Under the pieces are notes generated by a model. The model was given only the letters and a program-made list of their open reading frames with translations, was not told the origin of the DNA and did no database searches. From Psychrobacter glaciei (GTDB taxonomy: Bacteria; Pseudomonadota; Gammaproteobacteria; Pseudomonadales; Moraxellaceae), in contig NZ_BMZR01000004.1 of assembly GCF_014652895.1 (NCBI RefSeq), forward strand, positions 102,645-166,644: DNA of 64,000 nt, in the 5' to 3' direction. Both the position numbers and the translations under genes were made by a program. Shown here piece by piece: positions 44,501 to 53,626 of this stretch. The stretch's first letter is position 1; each line of letters opens with the position of its first letter.

Positions 44501-47500
44501 AGGCAGACCATCATTATCCTCATCAATAATGTCATCTTCAGTGTCAGCACCATTAGCAATACGCTGTAAATCCTCAAGAACGTGCCCATCGATTTTTAAT
44601 GACGTGCTACCGGCCAATGCATCGAACAACCCTACTAACTGCGCATGCCCAGCCAACAACGTGGTTTGAATGTCTGTATCAGCTGCTGTTTCAGGACTGT
44701 CTTGCAGATGATTATAAGCGCCAGCTAAGGCACTGAGAATTGCAGTAAATTTTGGAATATCTACCGCTTTGCCAGCCAGATAATTTATTTGTGCCAGTTG
44801 TTGTTCAATATATTTCTGGACATGCTCACTTTCGGAGTGGCTCAGCGCCTCATTTAATTGCCATTCAGCATCGAGCAGTTCATCAATATTTTCGTCGAAA
44901 AGCTGTTCTATAGTGAGTTTATTGTCTGCTATCTCACTATAATCACCGACAGCATAATGCTCACCCAACATCGCTTGCAATGACGCAATATCTTGCTGGC
45001 TCTGCGCGTCTTCTACCGATATATCTTGCTGTTCGACGTTTGGTTTGTAATTATTAAGATAGCCATTAATCAGTGTCACAGACTGGGCTAACGCCTCTAA
45101 GTGTTGTGCCCTCATAGGAATATCTTGCTGTTGCAACAGCTCCAGACTCTGCTCTATTGTTGCACTGATTTCGCTAATCGCTGCCAAAGCGCTAGAACCT
45201 GAAGCGGCTCTTAGGGTATGGAATGCCCGAACAATGTGATCACTAACTTCAACATAGGGCTGACCTCGATGCTCATTAACAAAGGTATCAACCTCCTGTA
45301 ATAGAGTCTCTGCTTCGTCGATGAAAATCTCAAAAAATGCTTTTTCTTCTGCATTTTGATGCGTCAAAATGACTGGCGCTTCTGCCATCATTTCATTAGC
45401 CGAATGAATGGTCTGCAGCATATTATCAATGTTTTCATCACTACTTTCGATCGTACTATCAGACTGTAATACTGAAGGTTGCTCAGTAGAGGTAAGCGCT
45501 TGCTCATATAACTTAGCATAGCTGAACTCATTACCATGCTGCTTACTAAAAGCGTTCGCACAGGCAATCCATAGTGGTACTAGCACTGGATAATCTTGGC
45601 TGTCACTTTCAAACGTGGTGAGCATAGCAGGATATGCTGCTAACACATCGGTAATAAGCTGTCTCATATCAGCTGAAGCAACAATACTCTTATCTAAAAT
45701 GCGATTGAGCATGTTTTCTATTGACCATGCCAGCTCACCGGTATAGTTGGCACCAACCATACGACCAGAACCTTTTAGCGTATGGAATCCGCGGCGAATG
45801 TCTGCCAAATCGCTCAAATCAGTGGGAGACAGCTGCCAATGCTTATATAAAGGCACGATGTCGTCCAATACTTCATTCGCCTCTTCTATAAATATCTCTT
45901 TGATATCAGGATCGGCATCATTCGCATCTGTCGGTAACTGCTGCGTCTCTTGCATGAAAGAAAGGAGTACGGTGGGTAACATCAGACCAGAAAGAGAGTC
46001 TATGACGTTTCTATCTCCGCCTACTTCCTGTTCATTTTCAGACTCATCAATCGTGTCTACCAGATTGTTATATGCAGCAGTTGCCATTGTCTCATCTGAG
46101 TCCAAAGCCTCGTCTAATTCAGTGTCCGATGAGGCAGATACGGCAATGTTTAAACCCGTGTTAACTGGCTGTCCCGTTAGTACATTATGACTTTGTAAGA
46201 TGGTTACCGCAGGATCAAAGCTTGGCGACTGTTGCGCCGTAAAATCTGTAACTAAGACTGAAAGTCGCTTGGTCGTCTCTGTTACTAGCGCAACAACCTC
46301 ATCAGTGACAGGCAATGTCTTGTCTAAAAGTCGATTGAGCAGATTTTCGATTGACCACGCCATCTCGCTGATACTAAAGGCACCAACCATGCGCCCCGAC
46401 CCTTTTAACGTATGAAAACCTCTACGTACTTCCGTTAAAGGTGTTAGATCTTGTGAATCCTGTTGCCAAATTGGTAAAAAATCTTCTAAGTCCTCAACGA
46501 CCTCTGTCACCTCTTCAATGAAAATATCACGAATATCTTCATCTATATCGAAACTATCTGGCTTCACTTGTTCACGCGCACGTAGCAAAGCTTCACTGTC
46601 ATTAACAGTGCTAAAATCATCACCGACGGTATTATTTATGATGAGGTTATCCGACTCGTCTTCTACCGCCGTTTCATGGCTCAAAATTGCCGTATCAAAG
46701 TCTTGATCTTTAAGAATTTGGTCATCGAGAGCGTGCTCAGTAATCGGCGCAATCTCACCGTTATCATCGTAGCGTAGTACATCGGTCGCCGCGACTTTTT
46801 GGCTAAGTAAGCTTTGGTCAACATTTTCAGGTGCTTGAATATACTCACTGAGCAATGTGGCAGCATTATCAATATGCTGATTTGCCAACGCTAATAGTGG
46901 CTGGTCAAAAACTTGCTGAGCCAGATAATCAAGCAACAGCTCTATTGAAGTCAGACCTTCAGCCAATGCTTGGGTAACCTTCCAACTGAGCACGTCAACT
47001 TCATGAGTGGTGAGTTGTACAAATAGGCTGGCTATAGCATCAGTCGCTTCACGGATTGAAGGCAATCCCATTTCATCAAAAGCATGACCAATATTAGTAA
47101 AATCAGCAGCCTCAGGTAAGAGAGCAATATCCTGACGCTGTATATATGCATTAAAGCTTTGTTTTATGTCTTCAACAGCAATGCGCAATTCACGTAAGTC
47201 TTTACTAGTAGAGTTGATGTCCGTACTAGAATCTGACTGTGCGTCGACACTCGCTGCTACATCAGACACCGGCGTAAAATCAGCGGCATCACCGATCTTT
47301 GTAGATATTGCCTGCTCTGTATTATAAATAGCACTATATAACTCTTGAAGCTGGCGTTCAATCTGCCACTGTTCTTGTGCAAACCCAGTCTCTGAGGAAA
47401 GGGCACGCTCTATATCAGCAATGATGGATACTGCTTTTGAGGCATAAAAAGTCCACCCTCGAGCTTCGAGTTGACTATTTATGCGTTGCAATGGGTTCAA

Positions 47501-48499
47501 TAAAGTCTGCGGTTGATCGAGACTGAAAATAAGGGTCTCAAGCTCGCTCAATATACGAGGTAAAAAACGTGCATCCATTATCGCACTTTGCGGTAGATTA
47601 CTGAGGATAGACTGCGTATGCTCGCTGCTTTGCGCAAGACCACTCAGCTCAATATAGAGGCTGGCGAGCAATTCTTTAATAATGCTCGACGCCAACTCGG
47701 CTTGATGTCCACAAGACTCTAGCACTTGCTCAAGCTTTGCCAATAGCGGAGCATAGTGCTTAGGCAACGGTGTTTTATTATGAGCAAGGTCGTGCAACCA
47801 CAGCTCGGTTAAATACCATAGACGCTGCAAATCATCGTCTTGCGTGGTTTGCCATAAATACTCACTTACTTTTTCTAAGACCGTCAGTACTGAGGGCTGA
47901 TTGCTATTGGCAACCAGTAGCGCCTGTACTTGCTGACGCCAAACCAATAGTAATTTTTGATACTGCTGAGTGTCTAGATGAGCATCTACCGCGTGGCTTG
48001 GCACGACTAGTTCAATATCATCGATAACTTTTTCAGAATTAATACCGCCATCGACTAGGCTTTTGTAATGAGCATTGCTGGCTATAGTGGATTGCGCTGA
48101 CAAATGGTCGGTCGCTATACCCAGTCGTGATAGCGACTGAGTAAGATCATCAGCCGCTCTACTGATTAGAGCGGTATGATGACTGCTTGTACGCATATAT
48201 TGCGTCAGCTCACGTTGTAACAGCCGATGAGAAAACTGACCGATGCGGCGATCATCAGGGGTAAAACCATCTTTGCTACCCGCCCCTGCCAACAGACTCA
48301 GCTTAGTCGCTAAATTTGACAGCAAAGGCAGATTAATCATAGTTAAAGCACCACCAACTTGATGATAGTGCTGCACCATTTGCTCGTAATTATTGCTGTC
48401 AGCGTCTAATTGCCAGCCATCAGATACTTGTGATAATTGCTGATTAAAAAGTGGTAATAACCACTCGAGCGTCACCATGTCATTGGGCTGGTTTTTCAT
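41540..48499 (-). CDS. chpA: Chemotaxis hybrid histidine kinase ChpA (Pil-Chp system)
   Basis: 2319-residue CheA-like kinase that senses surface contact through PilJ/type IV pili and phosphorylates PilG/PilH. Five canonical histidine-phosphotransfer domains are visible by their HTL/HTI motifs at His696, His906, His1094 (FHTLRAASG, less typical), His1394 and His1571. A degenerate Hpt-like region lies near residues 40-75. The kinase core follows: dimerisation region, N-box LRNAVDHGIED (about 1893), GRGI and RGVGMDVV glycine boxes, then a CheW domain, and a C-terminal receiver domain (VMVVDDSVTVRKVTSRFLER; LILLDIEMPRMDGFE). AGGA lies before the ATG. It is the largest gene of the window, comparable to P. 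aeruginosa ChpA. Confidence 0.96.
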   Translation of the reverse strand: MKNQPNDMVTLEWLLPLFNQQLSQVSDGWQLDADSNNYEQMVQHYHQVGGALTMINLPLLSNLATKLSLLAGAGSKDGFTPDDRRIGQFSHRLLQRELTQYMRTSSHHTALISRAADDLTQSLSRLGIATDHLSAQSTIASNAHYKSLVDGGINSEKVIDDIELVVPSHAVDAHLDTQQYQKLLLVWRQQVQALLVANSNQPSVLTVLEKVSEYLWQTTQDDDLQRLWYLTELWLHDLAHNKTPLPKHYAPLLAKLEQVLESCGHQAELASSIIKELLASLYIELSGLAQSSEHTQSILSNLPQSAIMDARFLPRILSELETLIFSLDQPQTLLNPLQRINSQLEARGWTFYASKAVSIIADIERALSSETGFAQEQWQIERQLQELYSAIYNTEQAISTKIGDAADFTPVSDVAASVDAQSDSSTDINSTSKDLRELRIAVEDIKQSFNAYIQRQDIALLPEAADFTNIGHAFDEMGLPSIREATDAIASLFVQLTTHEVDVLSWKVTQALAEGLTSIELLLDYLAQQVFDQPLLALANQHIDNAATLLSEYIQAPENVDQSLLSQKVAATDVLRYDDNGEIAPITEHALDDQILKDQDFDTAILSHETAVEDESDNLIINNTVGDDFSTVNDSEALLRAREQVKPDSFDIDEDIRDIFIEEVTEVVEDLEDFLPIWQQDSQDLTPLTEVRRGFHTLKGSGRMVGAFSISEMAWSIENLLNRLLDKTLPVTDEVVALVTETTKRLSVLVTDFTAQQSPSFDPAVTILQSHNVLTGQPVNTGLNIAVSASSDTELDEALDSDETMATAAYNNLVDTIDESENEQEVGGDRNVIDSLSGLMLPTVLLSFMQETQQLPTDANDADPDIKEIFIEEANEVLDDIVPLYKHWQLSPTDLSDLADIRRGFHTLKGSGRMVGANYTGELAWSIENMLNRILDKSIVASADMRQLITDVLAAYPAMLTTFESDSQDYPVLVPLWIACANAFSKQHGNEFSYAKLYEQALTSTEQPSVLQSDSTIESSDENIDNMLQTIHSANEMMAEAPVILTHQNAEEKAFFEIFIDEAETLLQEVDTFVNEHRGQPYVEVSDHIVRAFHTLRAASGSSALAAISEISATIEQSLELLQQQDIPMRAQHLEALAQSVTLINGYLNNYKPNVEQQDISVEDAQSQQDIASLQAMLGEHYAVGDYSEIADNKLTIEQLFDENIDELLDAEWQLNEALSHSESEHVQKYIEQQLAQINYLAGKAVDIPKFTAILSALAGAYNHLQDSPETAADTDIQTTLLAGHAQLVGLFDALAGSTSLKIDGHVLEDLQRIANGADTEDDIIDEDNDGLPTVQSVSAAEFQLESIDTDIELLEIFLEEAQELDDALAESFNKWRADITNINTLKVLQRHLHTIKGGARMAGIRSIGDLTHEAESIYEAFVEHRRAPTTQWLEIMQIVQDTLSLQVMHMVNHQQSFFAPELIEQLQRFEKAQVLPDTVNLIVPVPKHHTVAEPQAVEDDSILSNVENTEILTLDRMIKQSWANGLPDPDILEVFLEEAEALTNNNQYLQLFLDNVSDTVALQALQRDLHTLKGGARMVTANGIADLAHDMESVYEDLAHHRRPATKKVLELLVACHDWMADALFILKQQVNPPTPALLIESLQEFSKNPDSLKQIPNESLQAQRKAILTAKENRNSAGMVKDISKMPSMIGEFTEQEQSASSNEMIRISGGLIEHMINLSGESAINRARIDMGMSSLTNSLEEMGITVQRLADQLRRMEIELEAQILSQIDDELISHEGFDPLEMDQYSSLNQLSKSLTESASDLVDINHTLLEKTRDSESLLLQLSRTQTELQDGLMNSRMVPFTRLTPRLERTVRQTANELNKSVELTIINADDEMDRTILERITSPLEHMLRNAVDHGIEDSTTRLKAGKERSGNITLEVLREGSEIVINLSDDGRGIDVEAVRSKAIDQGLIDAADSSLTDLDIMQYIFNAGLSTSKQLTQISGRGVGMDVVISEIRQLGGVVSVVSELGKGSRFTMRLPLTVAVSDALVVRAADRYYAIPLVQIERVVRINPEKLYDYYQSNDATLNFEDADYRVRYLNEILSGNKLNELVVNTNTSLPVIIIKNRTGQNIALQVDQIAGSRIEVVVKPLGQQFSNLSGISAATIMGDGSVMLILDLIALMRNAPALKEVMPSVGSKHRRLESQPTVMVVDDSVTVRKVTSRFLERQGYKVAVAKDGVDAIEILQETIPDLILLDIEMPRMDGFEVAIQIRHNKRLQHIPIIMITSRTGEKHRERALEIGVNDYMGKPFQENELLNKIQMLLGEEVSLTYEG

Positions 48500-48529
48500 A
48501 GATTTATCCTAACTCGTCTAGGCGCTAAT

Positions 48530-49480
48530 TTAGGCACTGATCTTTTGCCACGCATTAATTTTTGGGTGCGCAATACGGCGCATATTTGAAGGACGCCAAA
48601 ATAACGCCTCACCTGGAGCCAATACTATATAACCACCTAGTGCACACTGCTCTGACAGCTTGTTAAGAATATCTCGTTGATCAAATTTACGAAAATATAG
48701 CAGCATATTTTGGCAGATGATGACCTGCTGTAGATCGGACGTGGGTGGTTCTTGACCGATAATATTGTGTAAAGCAAAGCTAACATACTGCTGTAAAGTT
48801 GGCACGATTTGCCAATGTTCTTGAGTGTCGTTAATAGTACTTTCTACTATAGATGAATCAAAAACAGTCGATTGATCGGGTACAGTTTCAGAATGTAATG
48901 GGTAAATAAACTGCTGACAGCTTGACGGAATCAATGTTTTTTGACGTTTGTCATATTGTGCCAAACGTGCTTTCGTAATTGCTTTTTGGCTGACATCTGT
49001 ACCCAATACGGCGTAATTGACCAGCTGCTTTGATGCCAAACTCATGGCAAGCGACCAAGTCTCCTGTCCACTGGCACAGCCAACACTCCAAATGCGAAAC
49101 GTCTCATCAATACTGTCATCTATTAGACTCAGTCGCTGGTGTCGCAAGGCGCACTCTGTAATGAATTCTATAGAAGGCATATGACGAAAGAAGCGACTTT
49201 CATCAATCAGCACTTTGTCCAATAATTGCTGGCGCAGCGCATCATTGCTTGGCAGTTGACGCCATAATTGCAAAATCGATAGTCCATGCGCGGCAGCCGT
49301 ACGGTCAATCGCATTTACCAACCACTGTCGTTGGATAGGAGGTAAAACAAAGCCAATTTCTTGCTCTATATAACGTTGCCATTGCTGTGTATCAAAGGCA
49401 TTAACTTGACCTAAGACTGTCACCAAATCGGGATTGGCTTTATCGACTACATTAACGTCTTGTTGAGTATGCTTATCCAC
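48530..49480 (-). CDS. pilK: Chemotaxis methyltransferase PilK (CheR-like)
   Basis: 316-residue CheR-family enzyme that methylates glutamates of the receptor PilJ using SAM. DESRFFRHMPSIEFI (CheR N-terminal/active region), IWSVGCASGQETWSLAMSLA (SAM motif), VLGTDVSQKAITKARLAQYD and IICQNMLLYFRKFDQRDIL are conserved. A poorly conserved insert (about residues 195-235) carries Ser/Thr/Asp-rich sequence. It starts at GTG 49480; chpA begins 30 nt after its stop. Confidence 0.92.
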   Translation of the reverse strand: MDKHTQQDVNVVDKANPDLVTVLGQVNAFDTQQWQRYIEQEIGFVLPPIQRQWLVNAIDRTAAAHGLSILQLWRQLPSNDALRQQLLDKVLIDESRFFRHMPSIEFITECALRHQRLSLIDDSIDETFRIWSVGCASGQETWSLAMSLASKQLVNYAVLGTDVSQKAITKARLAQYDKRQKTLIPSSCQQFIYPLHSETVPDQSTVFDSSIVESTINDTQEHWQIVPTLQQYVSFALHNIIGQEPPTSDLQQVIICQNMLLYFRKFDQRDILNKLSEQCALGGYIVLAPGEALFWRPSNMRRIAHPKINAWQKISA

Positions 49481-49608
49481 GTGACCTGCTATTATTACTG
49501 CTGCCCAGCATCACTACTAGAGCAGCACTTTGATTAACATCTCAAGATAACAAAACCCTAAGCTTGATGACTAATTATGATACTTACCTATTACGCATTC
49601 GCTAATTA

Positions 49609-51009
49609 TTAAGCGTTGGTCAATAGGTTTTCTTCAGCTTCTAATTGCTCATCATCGTTCGATACTTTGAAGCCAGTCACCGACTCTTGGAGGGCAGCAG
49701 CCATTTCACTTAGCTCACCAATAGAACGCGCTGTAGCCATCGTACCAGATGAGGTTTGTGAGGTAATGTCTTGAATGATATTCATCGTGTGAGAGATATG
49801 TCCAGCAGACTCAGCCTGTTGCTGGGCGGCATTTGAGATGTTTTGAATCAGATCTGCCAACGTATTAGAAACGCTCTGTACCTCTTCTAGTGCTTCACCA
49901 GCATCTTTGGCCAAACGTGCACCGCGTACAACCTCAGAGGTCGTGGATTCCATTGACATCACAGCTTCGTTGGTATCCGCCTGAATGGTTTTTACCAGTG
50001 TTTCAATCTGTTTGGTAGCATTGGCTGAACGCTCAGCGAGACGTTGAACTTCATCAGCAACTACCGCGAAACCTCGACCAGCCTCCCCTGCCATTGACGC
50101 CTGAATGGCCGCGTTCAATGCCAATACGTTGGTCTGATCCGCAATATCATTAATCAATCCAACGATATCACCAATCTCTTGCGAAGATTCACCGAGGCGC
50201 TTGATACGCTTTGACGTCTCTTGAATCTGATCACGAATAACGTTCATGCCTTCAATAGAGCGCTGTACAACCTCTGCCCCATTGTAAGAGATAGCAACCG
50301 AGCGCTGAGCAACCGTTGCAGACTCTGCCGCGTTGTTTGAAACTTGGTCAATTGAGACAGTCATCTCATTAATTGCTGCGGATACACCAGCGATTTCTTG
50401 CGCTTGGTTTTCCGAGGCTTCAGCAAGCTCAACCGCATTCATCTGCGTCTGCTCTGAGGACTGTGAAACGCGATCAGCGGTACTGTTAATAACCAGTACC
50501 AATTGACGTAATTGGTCAATGGCGAAGTTTACCGAATCAGCAATCGCCCCAGTGAAATCTTCTGATACAGTCGCATTGACCGTCAAATCACCGTCCGCCA
50601 AATCACCCAACTCATCAAGCAAACGCAAAATTGCAATCTGGTTACGCTCATTCTCTTCTTGAATTTGGCGCGCACGCTCGGATTCTGCTTCTGCTTCTTG
50701 ACGACGACGTAAAGTCTCTTTTTCGATGAGTAGACGCTCTGAGCCGCCACGCTGACTAAGTAACTTATATAAGGCAAATAGAATACCGGCAACACCTACT
50801 ACAAATATAATCACTGGCAATACTACTGATTGATTAAAATCAGGCAGATATTGACTTACTGATGACAATGAATTGACTAGCCAAATTAGACAAACCACGG
50901 TCAATAAAGCAAAAAACCCCAATAATAATTTCCAAATATTATTGGCGTCTTTAACCGTGTGCGTTGTTTTGCTATTGCCAGTTACAGAGTTCTTTATAAC
51001 ATCACTCAT
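49609..51009 (-). CDS. pilJ: Methyl-accepting chemotaxis protein PilJ, lacking a periplasmic domain
   Basis: 466-residue receptor of the pilus chemotaxis system. Two transmembrane helices (about 26-47 and 63-84) are separated by only about 15 residues ([15 protein letters not shown]), so the large periplasmic sensor found in P. aeruginosa PilJ (about 680 residues in total) is missing. After a charged coiled coil (about 88-125) and a HAMP-like segment ([20 protein letters not shown]) comes a normal signalling hairpin with the tip [40 protein letters not shown]. It lies in the expected place between pilI and pilK. Confidence 0.92.
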   Translation of the reverse strand: MSDVIKNSVTGNSKTTHTVKDANNIWKLLLGFFALLTVVCLIWLVNSLSSVSQYLPDFNQSVVLPVIIFVVGVAGILFALYKLLSQRGGSERLLIEKETLRRRQEAEAESERARQIQEENERNQIAILRLLDELGDLADGDLTVNATVSEDFTGAIADSVNFAIDQLRQLVLVINSTADRVSQSSEQTQMNAVELAEASENQAQEIAGVSAAINEMTVSIDQVSNNAAESATVAQRSVAISYNGAEVVQRSIEGMNVIRDQIQETSKRIKRLGESSQEIGDIVGLINDIADQTNVLALNAAIQASMAGEAGRGFAVVADEVQRLAERSANATKQIETLVKTIQADTNEAVMSMESTTSEVVRGARLAKDAGEALEEVQSVSNTLADLIQNISNAAQQQAESAGHISHTMNIIQDITSQTSSGTMATARSIGELSEMAAALQESVTGFKVSNDDEQLEAEENLLTNA

Positions 51010-51111
51010 CTTGCGTATCCCTTTCGAACAATCGTCAAAGTCTTATCGTGACTGACTCCGACAATCATATTGTTATCGAAACAATAGTGATTAGCAAAGC
51101 CTGTATGAATG

Positions 51112-51136
51112 CTGACATACAACTGTATTATGTCAG
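51112..51136. repeat. Small hairpin in the pilI-pilJ spacer
   Basis: CTGACATA-N9-TATGTCAG, an 8-bp inverted repeat in the 194-bp spacer between pilI and pilJ. There is no T-run, so it is more likely a processing or pausing hairpin than a terminator. Confidence 0.4.
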
Positions 51137-51203
51137 TCGGTGTTTCTTTTCATCGTGCTAGCAGGCGAGTATTTCATGGCAGCAAATACCGTATGAAAGA
51201 CCG

Positions 51204-51734
51204 TTATAGCGCTGCATCAGCATACTGCAAATCTTGCACTAACAAGCTTGGCATAAAAATATACCAATCTTGTTCATCTTTAAAAAACTTGCCATGATTA
51301 TAAGGAGAGAATGGCGAGTTATATTCAAGCGCTTCTGGGCGATATTCATCACGAGTAAATTGCTCGATACCAAGTACTTGATCGACAAGTAATCCTGAAA
51401 ACACATTATCATGATCGATCACAATAACCTTGCGTTGGCTCATTTGCGCCAACCGACTAGGAACCTGCAAAAACTCAGACAAATCCGTCAGTGGTAATAG
51501 GCGTCCGCGAATGTTGGCGATGCCAATCATCCAAGGCTTTACTAAGGGCAGACTGGTGAATTCTGGCATAGTGAGTATTTCTGAGACTTGACCCATTGGT
51601 GCCACCAAGCGCTGACCACCAATCTCAAATACCACACCCTGCCAGTCGGATTCTTGTCCACCGTGACGGCCACTTTTACGTGCGCGTGCCAAATCTGCGA
51701 AACGCAGAAGCTCAATAAACCCTTTGGAAGCCAC
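51204..51734 (-). CDS. pilI: CheW-like coupling protein PilI
   Basis: 176-residue CheW-domain protein that couples PilJ to ChpA: GVVFEIGGQRLVAPMGQVSE, then SLPLVKPWMIGIANIRGRLL and VIVIDHDNVFSGLLVDQVLG. It starts at GTG 51734, 3 nt after the pilH stop, with GGGG of the pilH tail as ribosome-binding site. Confidence 0.92.
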   Translation of the reverse strand: MASKGFIELLRFADLARARKSGRHGGQESDWQGVVFEIGGQRLVAPMGQVSEILTMPEFTSLPLVKPWMIGIANIRGRLLPLTDLSEFLQVPSRLAQMSQRKVIVIDHDNVFSGLLVDQVLGIEQFTRDEYRPEALEYNSPFSPYNHGKFFKDEQDWYIFMPSLLVQDLQYADAAL

Positions 51735-51737
51735 AAG

Positions 51738-52100
51738 TTACCCCATTACTTTGCGAATAATATTAACCAGACCATTTTCGTCAACTGGCTTGGTTATGTA
51801 TTCTTTAGCGCCTTGGCGCTTACCCCAAACACGATCCGTTTCTTGATTTTTGGTACTAATCATAATGATAGGAATATGCGATGTTGTTTTGCCACGAGTT
51901 ATCTTACGAGTAGCTTGAAAACCATTCATTTCAGGCATGACCACATCCATCAAGATGACATCTGGTAAATGATCAGTTGCCATTTGACAGCCTTGCTCAC
52001 CATTGGTTGCTTCAAGCACCTGATAGTTGTTTTTTGCAAGCATGTCGCGAAATTTCGCCATCTCTGATGGCGAGTCGTCAATGACTAAAATAGTAGCCAT
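51738..52100 (-). CDS. pilH: Twitching motility response regulator PilH
   Basis: 120-residue single-domain CheY-like regulator: TILVIDDSPSEMAKFRDML, phosphorylated Asp in VILMDVVMPEMNGFQATR, Lys in KEYITKPVDENGL. It acts with PilG downstream of ChpA; PilH is linked to pilus retraction or acts as a phosphate sink. AAAGGA precedes the ATG. It is separated from pilG by an unusual 334-bp spacer. Confidence 0.94.
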   Translation of the reverse strand: MATILVIDDSPSEMAKFRDMLAKNNYQVLEATNGEQGCQMATDHLPDVILMDVVMPEMNGFQATRKITRGKTTSHIPIIMISTKNQETDRVWGKRQGAKEYITKPVDENGLVNIIRKVMG

Positions 52101-52434
52101 GGAAATTTCCTTTATTTTCGATGATATCCGTTGGGATATATTATTGAGACAAATCTATTAAAAATAATGCCTGACACTTTCGAGGGCAGCACTATTTCCA
52201 CGATGATATATATAAAGTAGTAAACACTAAACAATACTGTTGTGATCGTCACTGAGCTATTTCTAACACGGCTATTTAATTAACCTGAAATCTTAATTCA
52301 TGGAACAGTCACGACAGCTAATAGTTGCTTTTTGTATGACAGTCTTCTTAGCCACTTGCACTAGCCGTACCGCTGCACATATGAAGCATACCAATATAAC
52401 TGCCTAATTATCAGTTTTATAAAATGGTTGGTTA
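52101..52434. other. Long spacer inside the Pil-Chp operon (pilG-pilH)
   Basis: In related operons pilG and pilH lie close together; here they are 334 bp apart. The spacer is AT-rich and may hold a separate pilH promoter. On the plus strand, 52300-52407 encodes a 35-residue peptide (MEQSRQLIVAFCMTVFLATC then TSRTAAHMK...) that looks like a lipoprotein signal but lacks a ribosome-binding site, so it is not called as a gene. Confidence 0.5.
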
Positions 52435-52812
52435 TTAACGGTACTGATTGATTGCTTCAAAAAGCTCATCTTTACTAAATGGTTTAGTCAAATACTCATC
52501 TGAACCGACAATACGTCCACGTGCCTTGTCAAATAAACCATCTTTAGATGACAGCATAATCACCGGCTTACTGGCATAATCAGGGTTGTTTTTGATCAAT
52601 GCACAAGTCTGATAGCCATCCAAGCGTGGCATCATGATATCAACAAAAATGATATCGGGATTGTTGTCAACAATCTTGGCTAAAGCATCAAAACCGTCAA
52701 TAGCGGTTACTACTTCGCAGCCAGCTTTTTGTAATAAAGTCTCTGCCGTACGGCGAATGGTTTTTGAGTCATCGATAACCATGACCTTCAGACCCTCAAA
52801 ATTATTTTCCAT
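52435..52812 (-). CDS. pilG: Twitching motility response regulator PilG
   Basis: 125-residue CheY-like regulator: LKVMVIDDSKTIRRTAETLL, phosphorylated Asp in IIFVDIMMPRLDGYQTC, and DEYLTKPFSKDELF. PilG is the output regulator of ChpA that promotes pilus extension and, in Pseudomonas, cAMP synthesis. It is the first gene of the operon. ATG 52812 has AGGATA at good distance; ATG 52818 is also possible. Confidence 0.94.
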   Translation of the reverse strand: MENNFEGLKVMVIDDSKTIRRTAETLLQKAGCEVVTAIDGFDALAKIVDNNPDIIFVDIMMPRLDGYQTCALIKNNPDYASKPVIMLSSKDGLFDKARGRIVGSDEYLTKPFSKDELFEAINQYR

Positions 52813-53023
52813 TATCATTATCCTATGAATGACTATTTATTCGTAGCGCTATCTGTCAGTGCAAAATTTTAACAGTTATTCCAATTTATAAAATGGCTTA
52901 TTTTTGGATTGATATGAACGACTAAGTTTGCATTTTACGCTGTCATAATAGCTAACATGTTCTTTATCAGTATTGTCTATCAAGCATGACGTTACCTTCA
53001 GTTACTATACGCACTTTACCGTC

Positions 53024-53075
53024 AATTATCTTCGTAAATTAATTTCTAATCTGAGTTTAATTTACGAAGATAATT
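53024..53075. repeat. Perfect 19-bp inverted repeat upstream of pilG
   Basis: AATTATCTTCGTAAATTAA (53024-53042) and its exact complement TTAATTTACGAAGATAATT (53057-53075) are separated by 14 bp. There is no T-run on either side, so it is not a standard terminator. It lies 212 bp before the pilG start in the 814-bp spacer between divergent pilG and the adaptor gene. Confidence 0.85.
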
Positions 53076-53096
53076 ATCAGATTTTATGACCATCAC

Positions 53097-53146
53097 TAAG
53101 GCGTGTCCCCATTTTGAAAATAATAATAAAAATGAGATAAATACTT
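53097..53146 (+). repeat. Left-end fragment of the MITE-like repeat
   Basis: TAAGGCGTGTCCCCATTTTG and, further on, AATAAAAATGAGATAAAT match the first 45-50 bp of the full elements, after which similarity is lost. No matching right end is visible downstream before the adaptor gene. Confidence 0.7.
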
Positions 53147-53626
53147 AAATGGGAGGTCATATAGCTAAGAAGTCATGTGGCTAACAAGCGTCTTACTGTA
53201 TAAAATCGCCTATATGACCAATCATTTTTCTTATGTAAATTTCAAACCTGTCAAAATTCACAGGCACAATCGTTATAAATACAAACAATTTAACGGGCAT
53301 AACACTCATCAAAGAAGTGTGGTAAGAATTTAACATTGGGTAGAAGCAACAGTTATCTTACCGAATCATCTTCATTTGTGATAAATATGTATCACTGTAT
53401 TTTAATATGTTCGTTTTAGCACAGTTACTCGTTGTTTTCCAGTTATTTAGTGAATTTATGTTCAAATTAATCATCGGTTTAGCAAAAATACTCTGATTAT
53501 GACTCTTCCTCTTCCAGTCATGCGTTTGAAATCAATAACTCTGTCTCGTTGCGTAAATATCGCACTATTATTTGCCCTCGCCCTGATTCACTATATAATA
53601 AACCAATGTTTATGAGGGCAATTGGT

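Noticed and set aside
44132-47000. Several plus-strand open frames antisense to chpA
   Set aside because: They are shadows of the long chpA frame; their composition and lack of ribosome-binding sites give no sign of coding.
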